Origin: Paenibacillus sp. PastM-3
GTDB taxonomy: Bacteria > Bacillota > Bacilli > Paenibacillales > Paenibacillaceae
Assembly: GCF_029893965.1 (NCBI RefSeq)
Contig: NZ_JARXXP010000002.1
Span: 574,153 to 638,152 of the forward strand
Length of the DNA stretch: 64,000 nucleotides
Direction: 5' to 3'
Shown in pieces: positions 54,946-64,000 of the stretch. The notes beneath the pieces were generated by a model, which was not told where the DNA came from, did not search any database, and saw only the letters and a list, made by a program, of their open reading frames with translations. The stretch's first letter is position 1; every line of letters begins with the position of its first letter. The position numbers were made by a program, and so were the translations under genes.

Positions 54946-56064
54946 GTGTTCGTTAAAAATATCGGTCTGCAGCATTATCGCAACTATGAGCTGCTGCGTC
55001 TGGAAAGCCTGGGCGATGTCAATCTGATTCTCGGCCGGAATGCCCAGGGCAAAACAAACCTCATGGAAGCTCTGTTTGTACTGGCAATGACCAAAAGCCA
55101 CCGCACCTCCAAGGACAAGGAACTGATATCGTTCGATGCTCCGGCAGGGTCCGCGCAGATTGTCGCTGAGGTTGAGCGGAAATACGGGGATCTCAAGCTG
55201 GAGCTGACCTTGTCTGCCGGAGGCAAGAAGGCTAAAATAAATGGATTGGAACAGCGCCGGTTAAGTGAATTTGTCGGCTCGCTGAATGTAGTCATGTTTG
55301 CTCCGGAGGATCTGGAGATTGTCAAAGGTACGCCGGGTATACGCCGCCGTTTTCTCGATATGGAGATCGGCCAGGTGCAGCCCAGCTACCTTTTTCACTT
55401 ACAGCAGTATCAGAAAGTGCTGCTCCAGCGGGGGAATCTGCTGAAACAGCTATGGGGTAAAGAGGCTGCCGCCAAGGAACTGCTCGAAATATGGGATGCC
55501 CAACTTGCCCTACATGGTGTTAAAATCATCAAAAAAAGGAAACAATTTATAAAGAAGCTGCAGATCTGGGCAGAAAGCATTCACAAGGGCATTACAAACG
55601 GCGGGGAAGAGCTCAGACTGCAGTATGTTCCATCCTTTGGAGAGCGCGAAGAGGAAGATGAAGCTGTCTTATTGGACAAATTTATGTTAAAGTTATCACA
55701 AACAAGAGAACAGGAAATTAGGCGCGGCATGACGCTGACGGGTCCCCATAGGGATGACCTGTCCTTTTTTATCAACGGAAGAGAAGCTCAGGTCTACGGA
55801 TCCCAGGGGCAGCAACGTACGGCAGCTTTATCGCTCAAGCTGGCGGAAATTGAACTGATCCATGAGGAGATCGGTGAGTATCCTGTGCTGCTTCTTGATG
55901 ATGTTTTGTCCGAACTTGATCCCTATCGTCAGACCCAGCTTATAGAAACCTTCCAGAGCAAAGTACAGACCTTCATCACCGCGACGGGTGTAGAGACTCT
56001 GAATACGGATAAGCTGAAGGGCGCAAGCCTATACCATGTTCATGATGGAAAAGTGGAGAATTAA
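54946..56064 (+). CDS. recF: DNA repair protein RecF
   Basis: A 372-aa SMC-like ATPase: Walker A GRNAQGKTNLMEAL, signature YGSQGQQRTAALSLKLAE and Walker B VLLLDDVLSELD. It loads RecA at gaps with RecO and RecR. GTG start at 54946 with GGGGAGG about 10 nt upstream. Confidence 0.97.
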   Translation: MFVKNIGLQHYRNYELLRLESLGDVNLILGRNAQGKTNLMEALFVLAMTKSHRTSKDKELISFDAPAGSAQIVAEVERKYGDLKLELTLSAGGKKAKINGLEQRRLSEFVGSLNVVMFAPEDLEIVKGTPGIRRRFLDMEIGQVQPSYLFHLQQYQKVLLQRGNLLKQLWGKEAAAKELLEIWDAQLALHGVKIIKKRKQFIKKLQIWAESIHKGITNGGEELRLQYVPSFGEREEEDEAVLLDKFMLKLSQTREQEIRRGMTLTGPHRDDLSFFINGREAQVYGSQGQQRTAALSLKLAEIELIHEEIGEYPVLLLDDVLSELDPYRQTQLIETFQSKVQTFITATGVETLNTDKLKGASLYHVHDGKVEN

Positions 56065-56080
56065 AGAGCGGAGGCAGAGC

Positions 56081-58286
<2,206 letters not shown>

Positions 58287-58301
58287 TATTTTTACTATGA
58301 C

Positions 58302-58355
58302 AAGAACCTCCGGCTTCTCTATTCGGATTGAATAGCGGGCTGGAGGTTCTTTTTC
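58302..58355. terminator. terminator between gyrB and the YheC/YheD gene
   Basis: A long stem (AAGAACCTCC with GGAGGTTCTT, inner CTATTC/GAATAG) with T5 on the plus side. It is shared by the convergent genes. Confidence 0.88.
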
Positions 58356-58373
58356 AGTTGTTATCTTTCGGCT

Positions 58374-59249
58374 TTACGGTCTGGCAACAAGCTTTCTGCG
58401 GGCAGACGCAGCAGACCGGGGTTTCTTCAGGCGTCCATAAGCAATGGCATAACGGCGGATTTTACGGTATATTGATTTGTCTGGGAATGTTTTGAATATC
58501 ATAATGGCGGGGAGCGTATTTACCTCAAGCAGCCACGGATCATGATGCTGATCAAGTGCGACATCAAGCCCGATTTCCTTAAGTCCCGGATATGCGGTTT
58601 CAAGCTGATTCCCGATTCTGACTCCCAGTGACTTCAGCTGCTGGATCATGCCGGCCGTCTCACCCGGACTCATATGCTCTTTAAACAAAGCATCGACTGA
58701 AAAAATGCTGCCGCCGTTATGATAATTGGTGACCACCTTCTGGGGAGCGGCTACTCTTCCTAGCATACCGGTTGTTTCCCAGCCGCCTGAAGGTGTTTTT
58801 TGCGTAAGCACACGAAGATCAAACGGCCGTTCATGATACTTAAGCAGGTCGATGCCCTGCTGCACCAGATAGGGGCGCCCCTTCAGCTTGGGGAGAATGG
58901 CACTATGGAGCTCAGCTGCTGAGTTATATACCTCGGCATCTTTTGCGTAGCGCAGTACGTACATAATCTGCTCCTGCATTACAGACTCATCAGCTTCTTC
59001 ACCTGCTGAATCCCTGTTTTTTGGCTGCCCGCCCGGACTTAAATGTACGATACGCCGTTCAGCCCGCATGACCCCAATGCCGTAAGTACCCCGGTCAGGC
59101 TTAATATATACAGTGCCGTAGACATCAAGCAGCTCGGTCAAATGGTCCAGACTGTATCTTCGCGTTTCCGGAATAAAGATCGCCAGCTGGCGGTTTTGCA
59201 GGATGACTCTGGTTTTGGCCCATTTGCTGGACACGCGTTGAATCCTCAT
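58374..59249 (-). CDS. YheC/YheD-family ATP-grasp protein
   Basis: A 291-aa ATP-grasp domain protein: VYIKPDRGTYGIGVMRAERR (nucleotide-binding lysine and glycine loop), PYLVQQGIDLL, FDLRVLTQK and WLLEVNTLPA (metal site). In Bacillus YheC/YheD are coat-associated endospore proteins. The substrate is unknown. It is on the minus strand between gyrB and gyrA, against replication, and breaks the gyrBA pair. Confidence 0.88.
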   Translation of the reverse strand: MRIQRVSSKWAKTRVILQNRQLAIFIPETRRYSLDHLTELLDVYGTVYIKPDRGTYGIGVMRAERRIVHLSPGGQPKNRDSAGEEADESVMQEQIMYVLRYAKDAEVYNSAAELHSAILPKLKGRPYLVQQGIDLLKYHERPFDLRVLTQKTPSGGWETTGMLGRVAAPQKVVTNYHNGGSIFSVDALFKEHMSPGETAGMIQQLKSLGVRIGNQLETAYPGLKEIGLDVALDQHHDPWLLEVNTLPAIMIFKTFPDKSIYRKIRRYAIAYGRLKKPRSAASARRKLVARP

Positions 59250-59299
59250 TATTTTCCTCCCAGCCTATTTCTTAATTGCAGATTGCGCTCTTAATTGTC

Positions 59300-59328
59300 A
59301 GGACAAGTTAACTAAATAATGTTATAAT
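59300..59328 (+). promoter_or_regulatory. gyrA promoter with extended -10
   Basis: AGGACA (59300-59305), 17-bp spacer ending in TGT, then TATAAT (59323-59328). The TGn before the -10 makes it an extended -10 element. The start would be near 59335, giving a 225-nt leader. Confidence 0.65.
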
Positions 59329-59334
59329 ATTAGG

Positions 59335-59559
59335 ATATGGGGCTATACCTGTATGGCCTTAAAATAGGGTCATAAACCCGTTCCACTTGTCTGTATAGTC
59401 TATGTACTGGAGGCATTGGCGGAAAGGGCATTTACCCTAGCCGGTGCTAAAAGAAATGAATAATAGCAGATATAAGGCTACCCTGTTTAATTGTGCTGTT
59501 TTTGTGAAAGTAATATAATTAGGGGTAGCGGTTTTTAACTGAAGGAGGTCCAGCAACTC
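59335..59559 (+). promoter_or_regulatory. long structured gyrA leader
   Basis: It contains GGCTATAC/GTATGGCC and GGGT/ACCC hairpins (59340-59391), a strong GCATTGGC/GCCGGTGC hairpin with inner AGGG/CCCT (59413-59447), and GCTACCC pairing with GGGTAGC across about 45 nt (from 59478 to 59528). The last pair flanks a second TATAAT (59514-59519). No ORF and no clear intrinsic terminator are present. Confidence 0.5.
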
Positions 59560-62106
59560 ATGGCTGAACAAAATAACCCGCAAATCAAAGACCGGGACAT
59601 TGGCGAGGAAATGCGCGAATCCTTTATGGATTATGCGATGAGCATCATTGTCAGCCGGGCTTTGCCGGATGTGCGGGACGGACTCAAGCCTGTTCACCGG
59701 CGCATTCTGTTTGCAATGTCAGAACTCGGAATGTCTCCGGATAAACCTCATAAGAAGTCAGCGAGAATCGTCGGCGAGGTTATCGGTAAGTATCATCCGC
59801 ACGGTGACTCTGCCGTATATGAGACCATGGTACGTATGGCTCAGGATTTCTCTATGCGTTATATGCTTATAGACGGCCACGGGAACTTCGGTTCCATCGA
59901 TGGTGACATGGCTGCGGCAATGCGTTATACAGAAGCACGTCTATCCAAAATTGCAGGCGAAATGCTGCGGGACCTTAACAAGGAAACGGTTGATTTTGCT
60001 CCTAACTATGACGGTGAAGAGCATGAGCCTGTAGTTTTGCCTGCCCGTTATCCGAATCTGCTCGTTAACGGGGTATCTGGGATCGCAGTAGGTATGGCAA
60101 CCAATATTCCTCCGCATAATCTGGGAGAGGTCATTGACGGCGTACAGGCTATGATCAAGAATCCGGATATTACCCCTATGGAGCTTATGGAATATATTCA
60201 GGGTCCTGACTTCCCGACGGCCGGGTATATCCTGGGCCGTGAGGGTATCCGCCAGGCCTACCGCACCGGACGCGGATCTGTTACGATGCGCGCCAAAGCG
60301 ACTATTGAAGAAAATAACGGTAAAGCCCGGATCATTGTGCATGAGCTTCCTTACCAGGTTAACAAAGCCAGACTGGTCGAGAAAATTGCCGAGCTGGTCC
60401 GCGAGAAACGGATCGAAGGCATTACGGATCTGCGTGATGAGTCAGACCGTACCGGTATGCGTGTTGTTATCGAGATGCGCCGCGACGTTAATCCTAACGT
60501 TGTCCTTAACAATCTGTATAAGCATACGGCTATGCAGTCGACCTTCGGCATTAATATGCTGGCGATTGTGAACAACGAGCCTAAGATTCTCAATCTCCGT
60601 GATGTGCTGTATCACTATCTGCAGCACCAGATTGAAGTTATCCGCCGCCGGACGATCTTTGATCTGAAGAAGGCTGAGGCACGTGCTCATATTCTGGAAG
60701 GTCTGCGTATAGCGCTTGATAATCTGGATGAGATTATTGCTCTAATCAGAGGCTCGCGCACAACCGATATTGCCCGCGAAGGCTTAATGGAAAGATTTAA
60801 GCTCAGCGTCGAGCAGGCACAGGCTATCCTCGATATGCGGATGCAGCGTCTGACCGGACTGGAACGGGAGAAGATCGAGAACGAATATAACGAGCTGGTA
60901 GCCAAAATTGCCGAGTACAAGGAAATTCTGGCTAACGAGCATCTTGTCCTGGAGATTATCAGCACCGAGCTGCAGGAAATCCGCGATAAATATTCCGATG
61001 AACGCCGGACTGAAATTACAGTGGGCGAAGAAAGCATTCTGGATGAGGATCTGATTCCGCGTGAAGAGGTCGTTATTACGATTACACACACCGGCTACAT
61101 TAAACGCCTACCGGTCAGCACGTACCGTAGCCAGAAACGGGGCGGACGCGGCGTAATCGGGATGGATACCAAGGATGAGGATTTTGTGGAGCATCTCTTC
61201 GTGAGCAACTCCCATAACTATCTGATGTTCTTTACCGATAAGGGTAAGGTATACCGGATCAAAGCCTATGAAATCCCAGAGCTTGGACGCACAGCACGTG
61301 GAACGCCGATCATCAACCTGATTCAAATTGAACAGGGTGAGAAGATCAGCGCTGTAATTCAAGTGCAGGAGGCAGACAGCGATAAGTATCTGTTCTTTGC
61401 TACCCGCGAAGGTATTGTGAAGAAGACACCGCTTGAGGATTACAACAATATCCGTAAAGGCGGTCTCATCGCGATCAACCTCCGTGAAGAGGACTCCCTG
61501 ATCGAGGTGAAGCTGACCGACGGTGAGCAGAAGCTGATTATCGGTACGGCGCGCGGGATGTCCATTACCTTCTCTGAGAATGATGTCCGTTCTATGGGAC
61601 GCAGTGCAACCGGTGTTAAGGGGATCACCCTTGATGAAGATGATCATGTCATTGGAATGGACTGCGTAGATAAGGATCTTGAAGTCCTGATCGTAACGGC
61701 CAAAGGCTATGGTAAACGGACGCCTGCCGGCGATTACCGTTCCCAGACCCGCGGAGGTAAGGGGATCAAGACGATTAATCTTACTGACAAAAACGGCCTG
61801 GTAGTGGGTCTGAAGGTTGTTAAGAGTGATGAGGACCTGATGATTATCACAACCAGCGGAACACTGATCCGTACCAGCATGGATGGAATCTCGACAATGG
61901 GCCGTTATGCGCAGGGCGTTAAGCTGATTAACATCCGTGAGGATGATGCTGTAGCTACGCTGTGCAGAGCGGATAAAGAAGAAGACGAGCTTCCAGGTCA
62001 TGAGGACGGGGAAGAAGGACAAGGCACACTGGCAGTGGATACAGAGGGAGTAACTGATTCAGAGCCTTTGGCGGACGCTGAGGGTGAAGAAGATAGTCTG
62101 GAATAG
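59560..62106 (+). CDS. gyrA: DNA gyrase subunit A
   Basis: An 848-aa breakage-reunion subunit. The QRDR region [20 protein letters not shown] precedes the catalytic tyrosine in [12 protein letters not shown], and the C-terminal beta-pinwheel has the GyrA box QKRGGRGV. A long acidic tail (DGEEGQGT ... EGEEDSLE) ends the protein. AAGGAGGTCC lies upstream of the ATG. Confidence 0.98.
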   Translation: MAEQNNPQIKDRDIGEEMRESFMDYAMSIIVSRALPDVRDGLKPVHRRILFAMSELGMSPDKPHKKSARIVGEVIGKYHPHGDSAVYETMVRMAQDFSMRYMLIDGHGNFGSIDGDMAAAMRYTEARLSKIAGEMLRDLNKETVDFAPNYDGEEHEPVVLPARYPNLLVNGVSGIAVGMATNIPPHNLGEVIDGVQAMIKNPDITPMELMEYIQGPDFPTAGYILGREGIRQAYRTGRGSVTMRAKATIEENNGKARIIVHELPYQVNKARLVEKIAELVREKRIEGITDLRDESDRTGMRVVIEMRRDVNPNVVLNNLYKHTAMQSTFGINMLAIVNNEPKILNLRDVLYHYLQHQIEVIRRRTIFDLKKAEARAHILEGLRIALDNLDEIIALIRGSRTTDIAREGLMERFKLSVEQAQAILDMRMQRLTGLEREKIENEYNELVAKIAEYKEILANEHLVLEIISTELQEIRDKYSDERRTEITVGEESILDEDLIPREEVVITITHTGYIKRLPVSTYRSQKRGGRGVIGMDTKDEDFVEHLFVSNSHNYLMFFTDKGKVYRIKAYEIPELGRTARGTPIINLIQIEQGEKISAVIQVQEADSDKYLFFATREGIVKKTPLEDYNNIRKGGLIAINLREEDSLIEVKLTDGEQKLIIGTARGMSITFSENDVRSMGRSATGVKGITLDEDDHVIGMDCVDKDLEVLIVTAKGYGKRTPAGDYRSQTRGGKGIKTINLTDKNGLVVGLKVVKSDEDLMIITTSGTLIRTSMDGISTMGRYAQGVKLINIREDDAVATLCRADKEEDELPGHEDGEEGQGTLAVDTEGVTDSEPLADAEGEEDSLE

Positions 62107-62120
62107 AACGCATTACAAGG

Positions 62121-62158
62121 AGCACAGGTTTCTGAATTATAGAAACCTGTGCTTTTTT
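62121..62158 (+). terminator. gyrA terminator
   Basis: AGCACAGGTTTCT pairs with AGAAACCTGTGCT, followed by T6. Confidence 0.93.
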
Positions 62159-62270
62159 AAATTAATTTTACGGAATTGGCTGTACCCTATCTAGTCGCTT
62201 CCAAATATCCATAATATAATTAGAGGATTAAGCAGTAGGCAAGTTTTACAGAAACAGAGGGGCTGAGTGT

Positions 62271-63371
62271 ATGCCAAGTATATCCGTGGCAGAAGTAAAA
62301 CCGGGTTCGAAAATTATTAAAGATGTCAACACTCCATTGGGTGGGGTACTTTTTACTAAGGGAAAAGTAATCCTGCCGCGGGATATCGAGATTCTGCAGG
62401 CATTTCTCGTGCAATACGTGGAAATTGAGGGTACACAGAGTGAGAATAAAGCTCCTGAGCCGGCCAAAACGGCAGCCAAAGCTACACCTGTTAAAGCAGG
62501 AGCAACGGTTGATGAGTCACTGCTTGCCAAGAGCAATTCTTCGCTGCATGACGAATACGACAAAATGCTGGCCCTGGTTAAGCAGATTTACCGTTCTGTG
62601 GCTGCTGCCCCGCTGCCGATCCTGGAGATACGCAGTCAATTAGAGGCACTGATTAATGAGCTCAAGGACTATCATGTTTTAAAATTTTCTCCGCGTGTCA
62701 TTCATGAAGAGGATTATAATTATCATAACGCTGTACTGTCTGCCTTAACCTCATATAAGATTGCCCGGTGGTGCGGCTATCCGCAAAAGGATTGGATGCA
62801 GGCTGCATTTGCCGGCTTGCTGCATGATATAGGAAATGCGAAGGTTGATGTCTCATTGCTCCAGAAGCCGACGCCGCTGACAGGAGCCGAATTGGAAGAA
62901 GTGCGCAGACATACAACCTATGGCTACCAGCTGCTGCGTAATGTTACGGCAATCAATGAAGGTGTCAGGCTTGCAGCACTTCAGCATCATGAAAAAATAG
63001 ACGGGTCAGGTTATCCGCTGCGTCTGGAAGGCTCCCAGATTCATTTCTACGCCAAAATTGTGGCTGTAGCAGATATCTTCCACGCAATGACGCTGAGAAA
63101 GGCTTATAGAAAGGCACAGTCGCCTTATCTGGTACTTGAACAGATTCTGGCTGAGAGCTTTGGCAAGCTGGATCCGGTTATTGTTCAGACCTTCATTCAG
63201 AAAACGACAGATCTTTATAACGGAACCAGAATCAAGCTGAGTGATGGACGCCATGGAGAGATCATTTTTACGGACCGCAGCAATCCTACACGCCCTATGG
63301 TCCAGGTAGAGGGCAAAATTGTGAATCTCATGGTGGAGCGCGAATTGCATATTAAGGAGATTATTGCTTAA
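62271..63371 (+). CDS. HD-GYP domain phosphodiesterase-like protein
   Basis: A 366-aa protein. An N-terminal segment (1-60) and an Ala/Lys/Pro linker lead to an HD-GYP domain with LLHDIGNAKVD (HD), HHEKIDGSGYP (HH and GYP-type motif) and VADIFHAMT. Such enzymes hydrolyse c-di-GMP or related dinucleotides; no receiver or membrane domain is present, so the input signal is unknown. A short ribosome site (GAGGGG) precedes the ATG. It lies between gyrA and the rrn operon. Confidence 0.9.
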   Translation: MPSISVAEVKPGSKIIKDVNTPLGGVLFTKGKVILPRDIEILQAFLVQYVEIEGTQSENKAPEPAKTAAKATPVKAGATVDESLLAKSNSSLHDEYDKMLALVKQIYRSVAAAPLPILEIRSQLEALINELKDYHVLKFSPRVIHEEDYNYHNAVLSALTSYKIARWCGYPQKDWMQAAFAGLLHDIGNAKVDVSLLQKPTPLTGAELEEVRRHTTYGYQLLRNVTAINEGVRLAALQHHEKIDGSGYPLRLEGSQIHFYAKIVAVADIFHAMTLRKAYRKAQSPYLVLEQILAESFGKLDPVIVQTFIQKTTDLYNGTRIKLSDGRHGEIIFTDRSNPTRPMVQVEGKIVNLMVERELHIKEIIA

Positions 63372-63479
63372 TACTATGCCACAATGCATATAATTGAGTA
63401 GAGCTGTCTTATGACCGAATCCTGTTTTTGGGGAGAACGGATGTGAGTACAGCTTTGTTTTTATATTTCAAAATAATGC

Positions 63480-63508
63480 TTGCATTCTATTTCTGTACAT
63501 GGTATATT
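63480..63508 (+). promoter_or_regulatory. rrn promoter P1
   Basis: TTGCAT (63480-63485), 17-bp spacer, TATATT (63503-63508). Confidence 0.7.
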
Positions 63509-63575
63509 CTTATTCCGGCCAAGAAATGCTGAAAAGCATCGACGCCAAGCTCGAAAAAAGAAATTAAAAAAGAGC

Positions 63576-63604
63576 TTGCAACGAACGACCGGATGTGATA
63601 TAGT
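63576..63604 (+). promoter_or_regulatory. rrn promoter P2
   Basis: TTGCAA (63576-63581), 17-bp spacer, TATAGT (63599-63604), with an A-rich UP-like tract before it. It is 96 bp after P1, the usual tandem layout. Confidence 0.8.
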
Positions 63605-63610
63605 ATAAAA

Positions 63611-63820
63611 GTTGCTGCTGAAGAGAACATCGACAGTGACAACGAGCTTGATCTTTGAAAACTGAACAACGAGTGAGTATCGGAATTCACTTCGGTGATT
63701 CCAAAATGAGAATGTAACATTCTCGTCAGATGTTTCAAAATGAGCGAATCGCTCTAACAATAGTTTTCGGATGGTTATTTCCTCGGAGTGATTCGGGTGA
63801 AGTAACCGCTCGGAAAAACC
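63611..63820 (+). other. 16S rRNA leader
   Basis: The precursor leader holds the boxA-like GATCTTTGAAAACTGAACAA (63651-63670) and hairpins that flank the mature 16S end. There is no gene in it. Confidence 0.75.
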
Positions 63821-64000
63821 TTATTGGAGAGTTTGATCCTGGCTCAGGACGAACGCTGGCGGCGTGCCTAATACATGCAAGTCGAGCGGAGTTTATCCTT
63901 CGGGGTAAGCTTAGCGGCGGACGGGTGAGTAACACGTAGGCAACCTGCCCCTTAGCCTGGGATAACTACCGGAAACGGTAGCTAATACCGGATAATCCCT
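63821..64000 (+). rRNA. 16S ribosomal RNA (5' part)
   Basis: Starts near TTATTGGAGAGTTTGATCCT and contains GAACGCTGGCGGCGTGCCTA and ACGGGTGAGTAACACGTAGG. The first 180 nt are inside the window and run off the right edge. The V1 region resembles Paenibacillus. Confidence 0.97.

Noticed and set aside
61108..62022. 304-aa minus-strand ORF opposite gyrA
   Set aside because: Shadow of gyrA codons; not protein-like.

Overview
The window is the replication-origin region of a spore-forming, low-to-mid GC Firmicute, most likely a Paenibacillus. The reasons are the gene order rpmH-oriC-dnaA-dnaN-yaaA-recF-remB-gyrB-gyrA-rrn, the walRKHIJ-htrA block, parAB/noc with perfect parS sites, spore genes (YyaC, YheC/YheD type), YjzC and YdjO families, and the 16S rRNA start at the right edge. 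The genus call is an inference from synteny and the first 180 nt of 16S; no database was searched.

Layout. (1) 1-890: an AT-rich TylF-like methyltransferase fragment at the edge and a 55-aa CxxH/CxxC micro-gene. (2) 0.99-10.4 kb: M3 oligopeptidase, a DUF2252 protein, and a cydABDC operon for cytochrome bd behind two TGTGA-N6-TCACA operators. (3) 10.4-13.4 kb: YdjO-like and cold-shock proteins, an HtrA protease, and a small plus-strand gene. (4) 13.3-18.8 kb: the essential walRKHIJ cell-wall signalling operon. (5) 18.9-23 kb: LysM-G5-M23 endopeptidase, an acidic membrane-anchored orphan, purA. (6) 23.1-30 kb: dnaB-rplI-gdpP-DUF2232-MazG-like, a CBS protein and an LCP ligase. (7) 30.4-34.8 kb: a peptide-binding lipoprotein, a MutS2-like protein without Smr domain, and upstream of it a strongly structured non-coding segment with tandem terminators. 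(8) 34.8-44.3 kb: VOC protein, rpsF-ssb-rpsR, yjzC, tRNA-Ser, DUF951/MscS/DUF3343, yyaC, DUF4446, class-V aminotransferase, parAB, noc. (9) 44.5-51.3 kb: rsmG-mnmG-mnmE, jag-yidC-rnpA, rpmH. (10) 51.3-64 kb: oriC, dnaA to gyrA, an HD-GYP protein, and the tandem rrn promoters leading into 16S rRNA.

Almost all genes point away from oriC (minus strand to the left, plus strand to the right). The exceptions are the TylF-like gene, DUF2252, the 68-aa gene at 13.2 kb, yjzC, yyaC and the YheC/YheD gene. The origin looks bipartite: eleven DnaA boxes upstream of dnaA, then a DnaA box plus six DnaA-trios in the dnaA-dnaN gap. A third DnaA-box group lies over the start of yaaA, and two Spo0A-box cores lie in the upstream half.

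I found no CRISPR array, insertion sequence, prophage or defence island. The parts least explained by known genes are intergenic: the structured RNA before the MutS2-like gene (34.5-34.76 kb), the hairpin-rich gap between rpmH and rnpA (50.9-51.1 kb), the long gyrA leader (59.3-59.56 kb), and the gene-less stretch after yjzC (36.9-37.3 kb).
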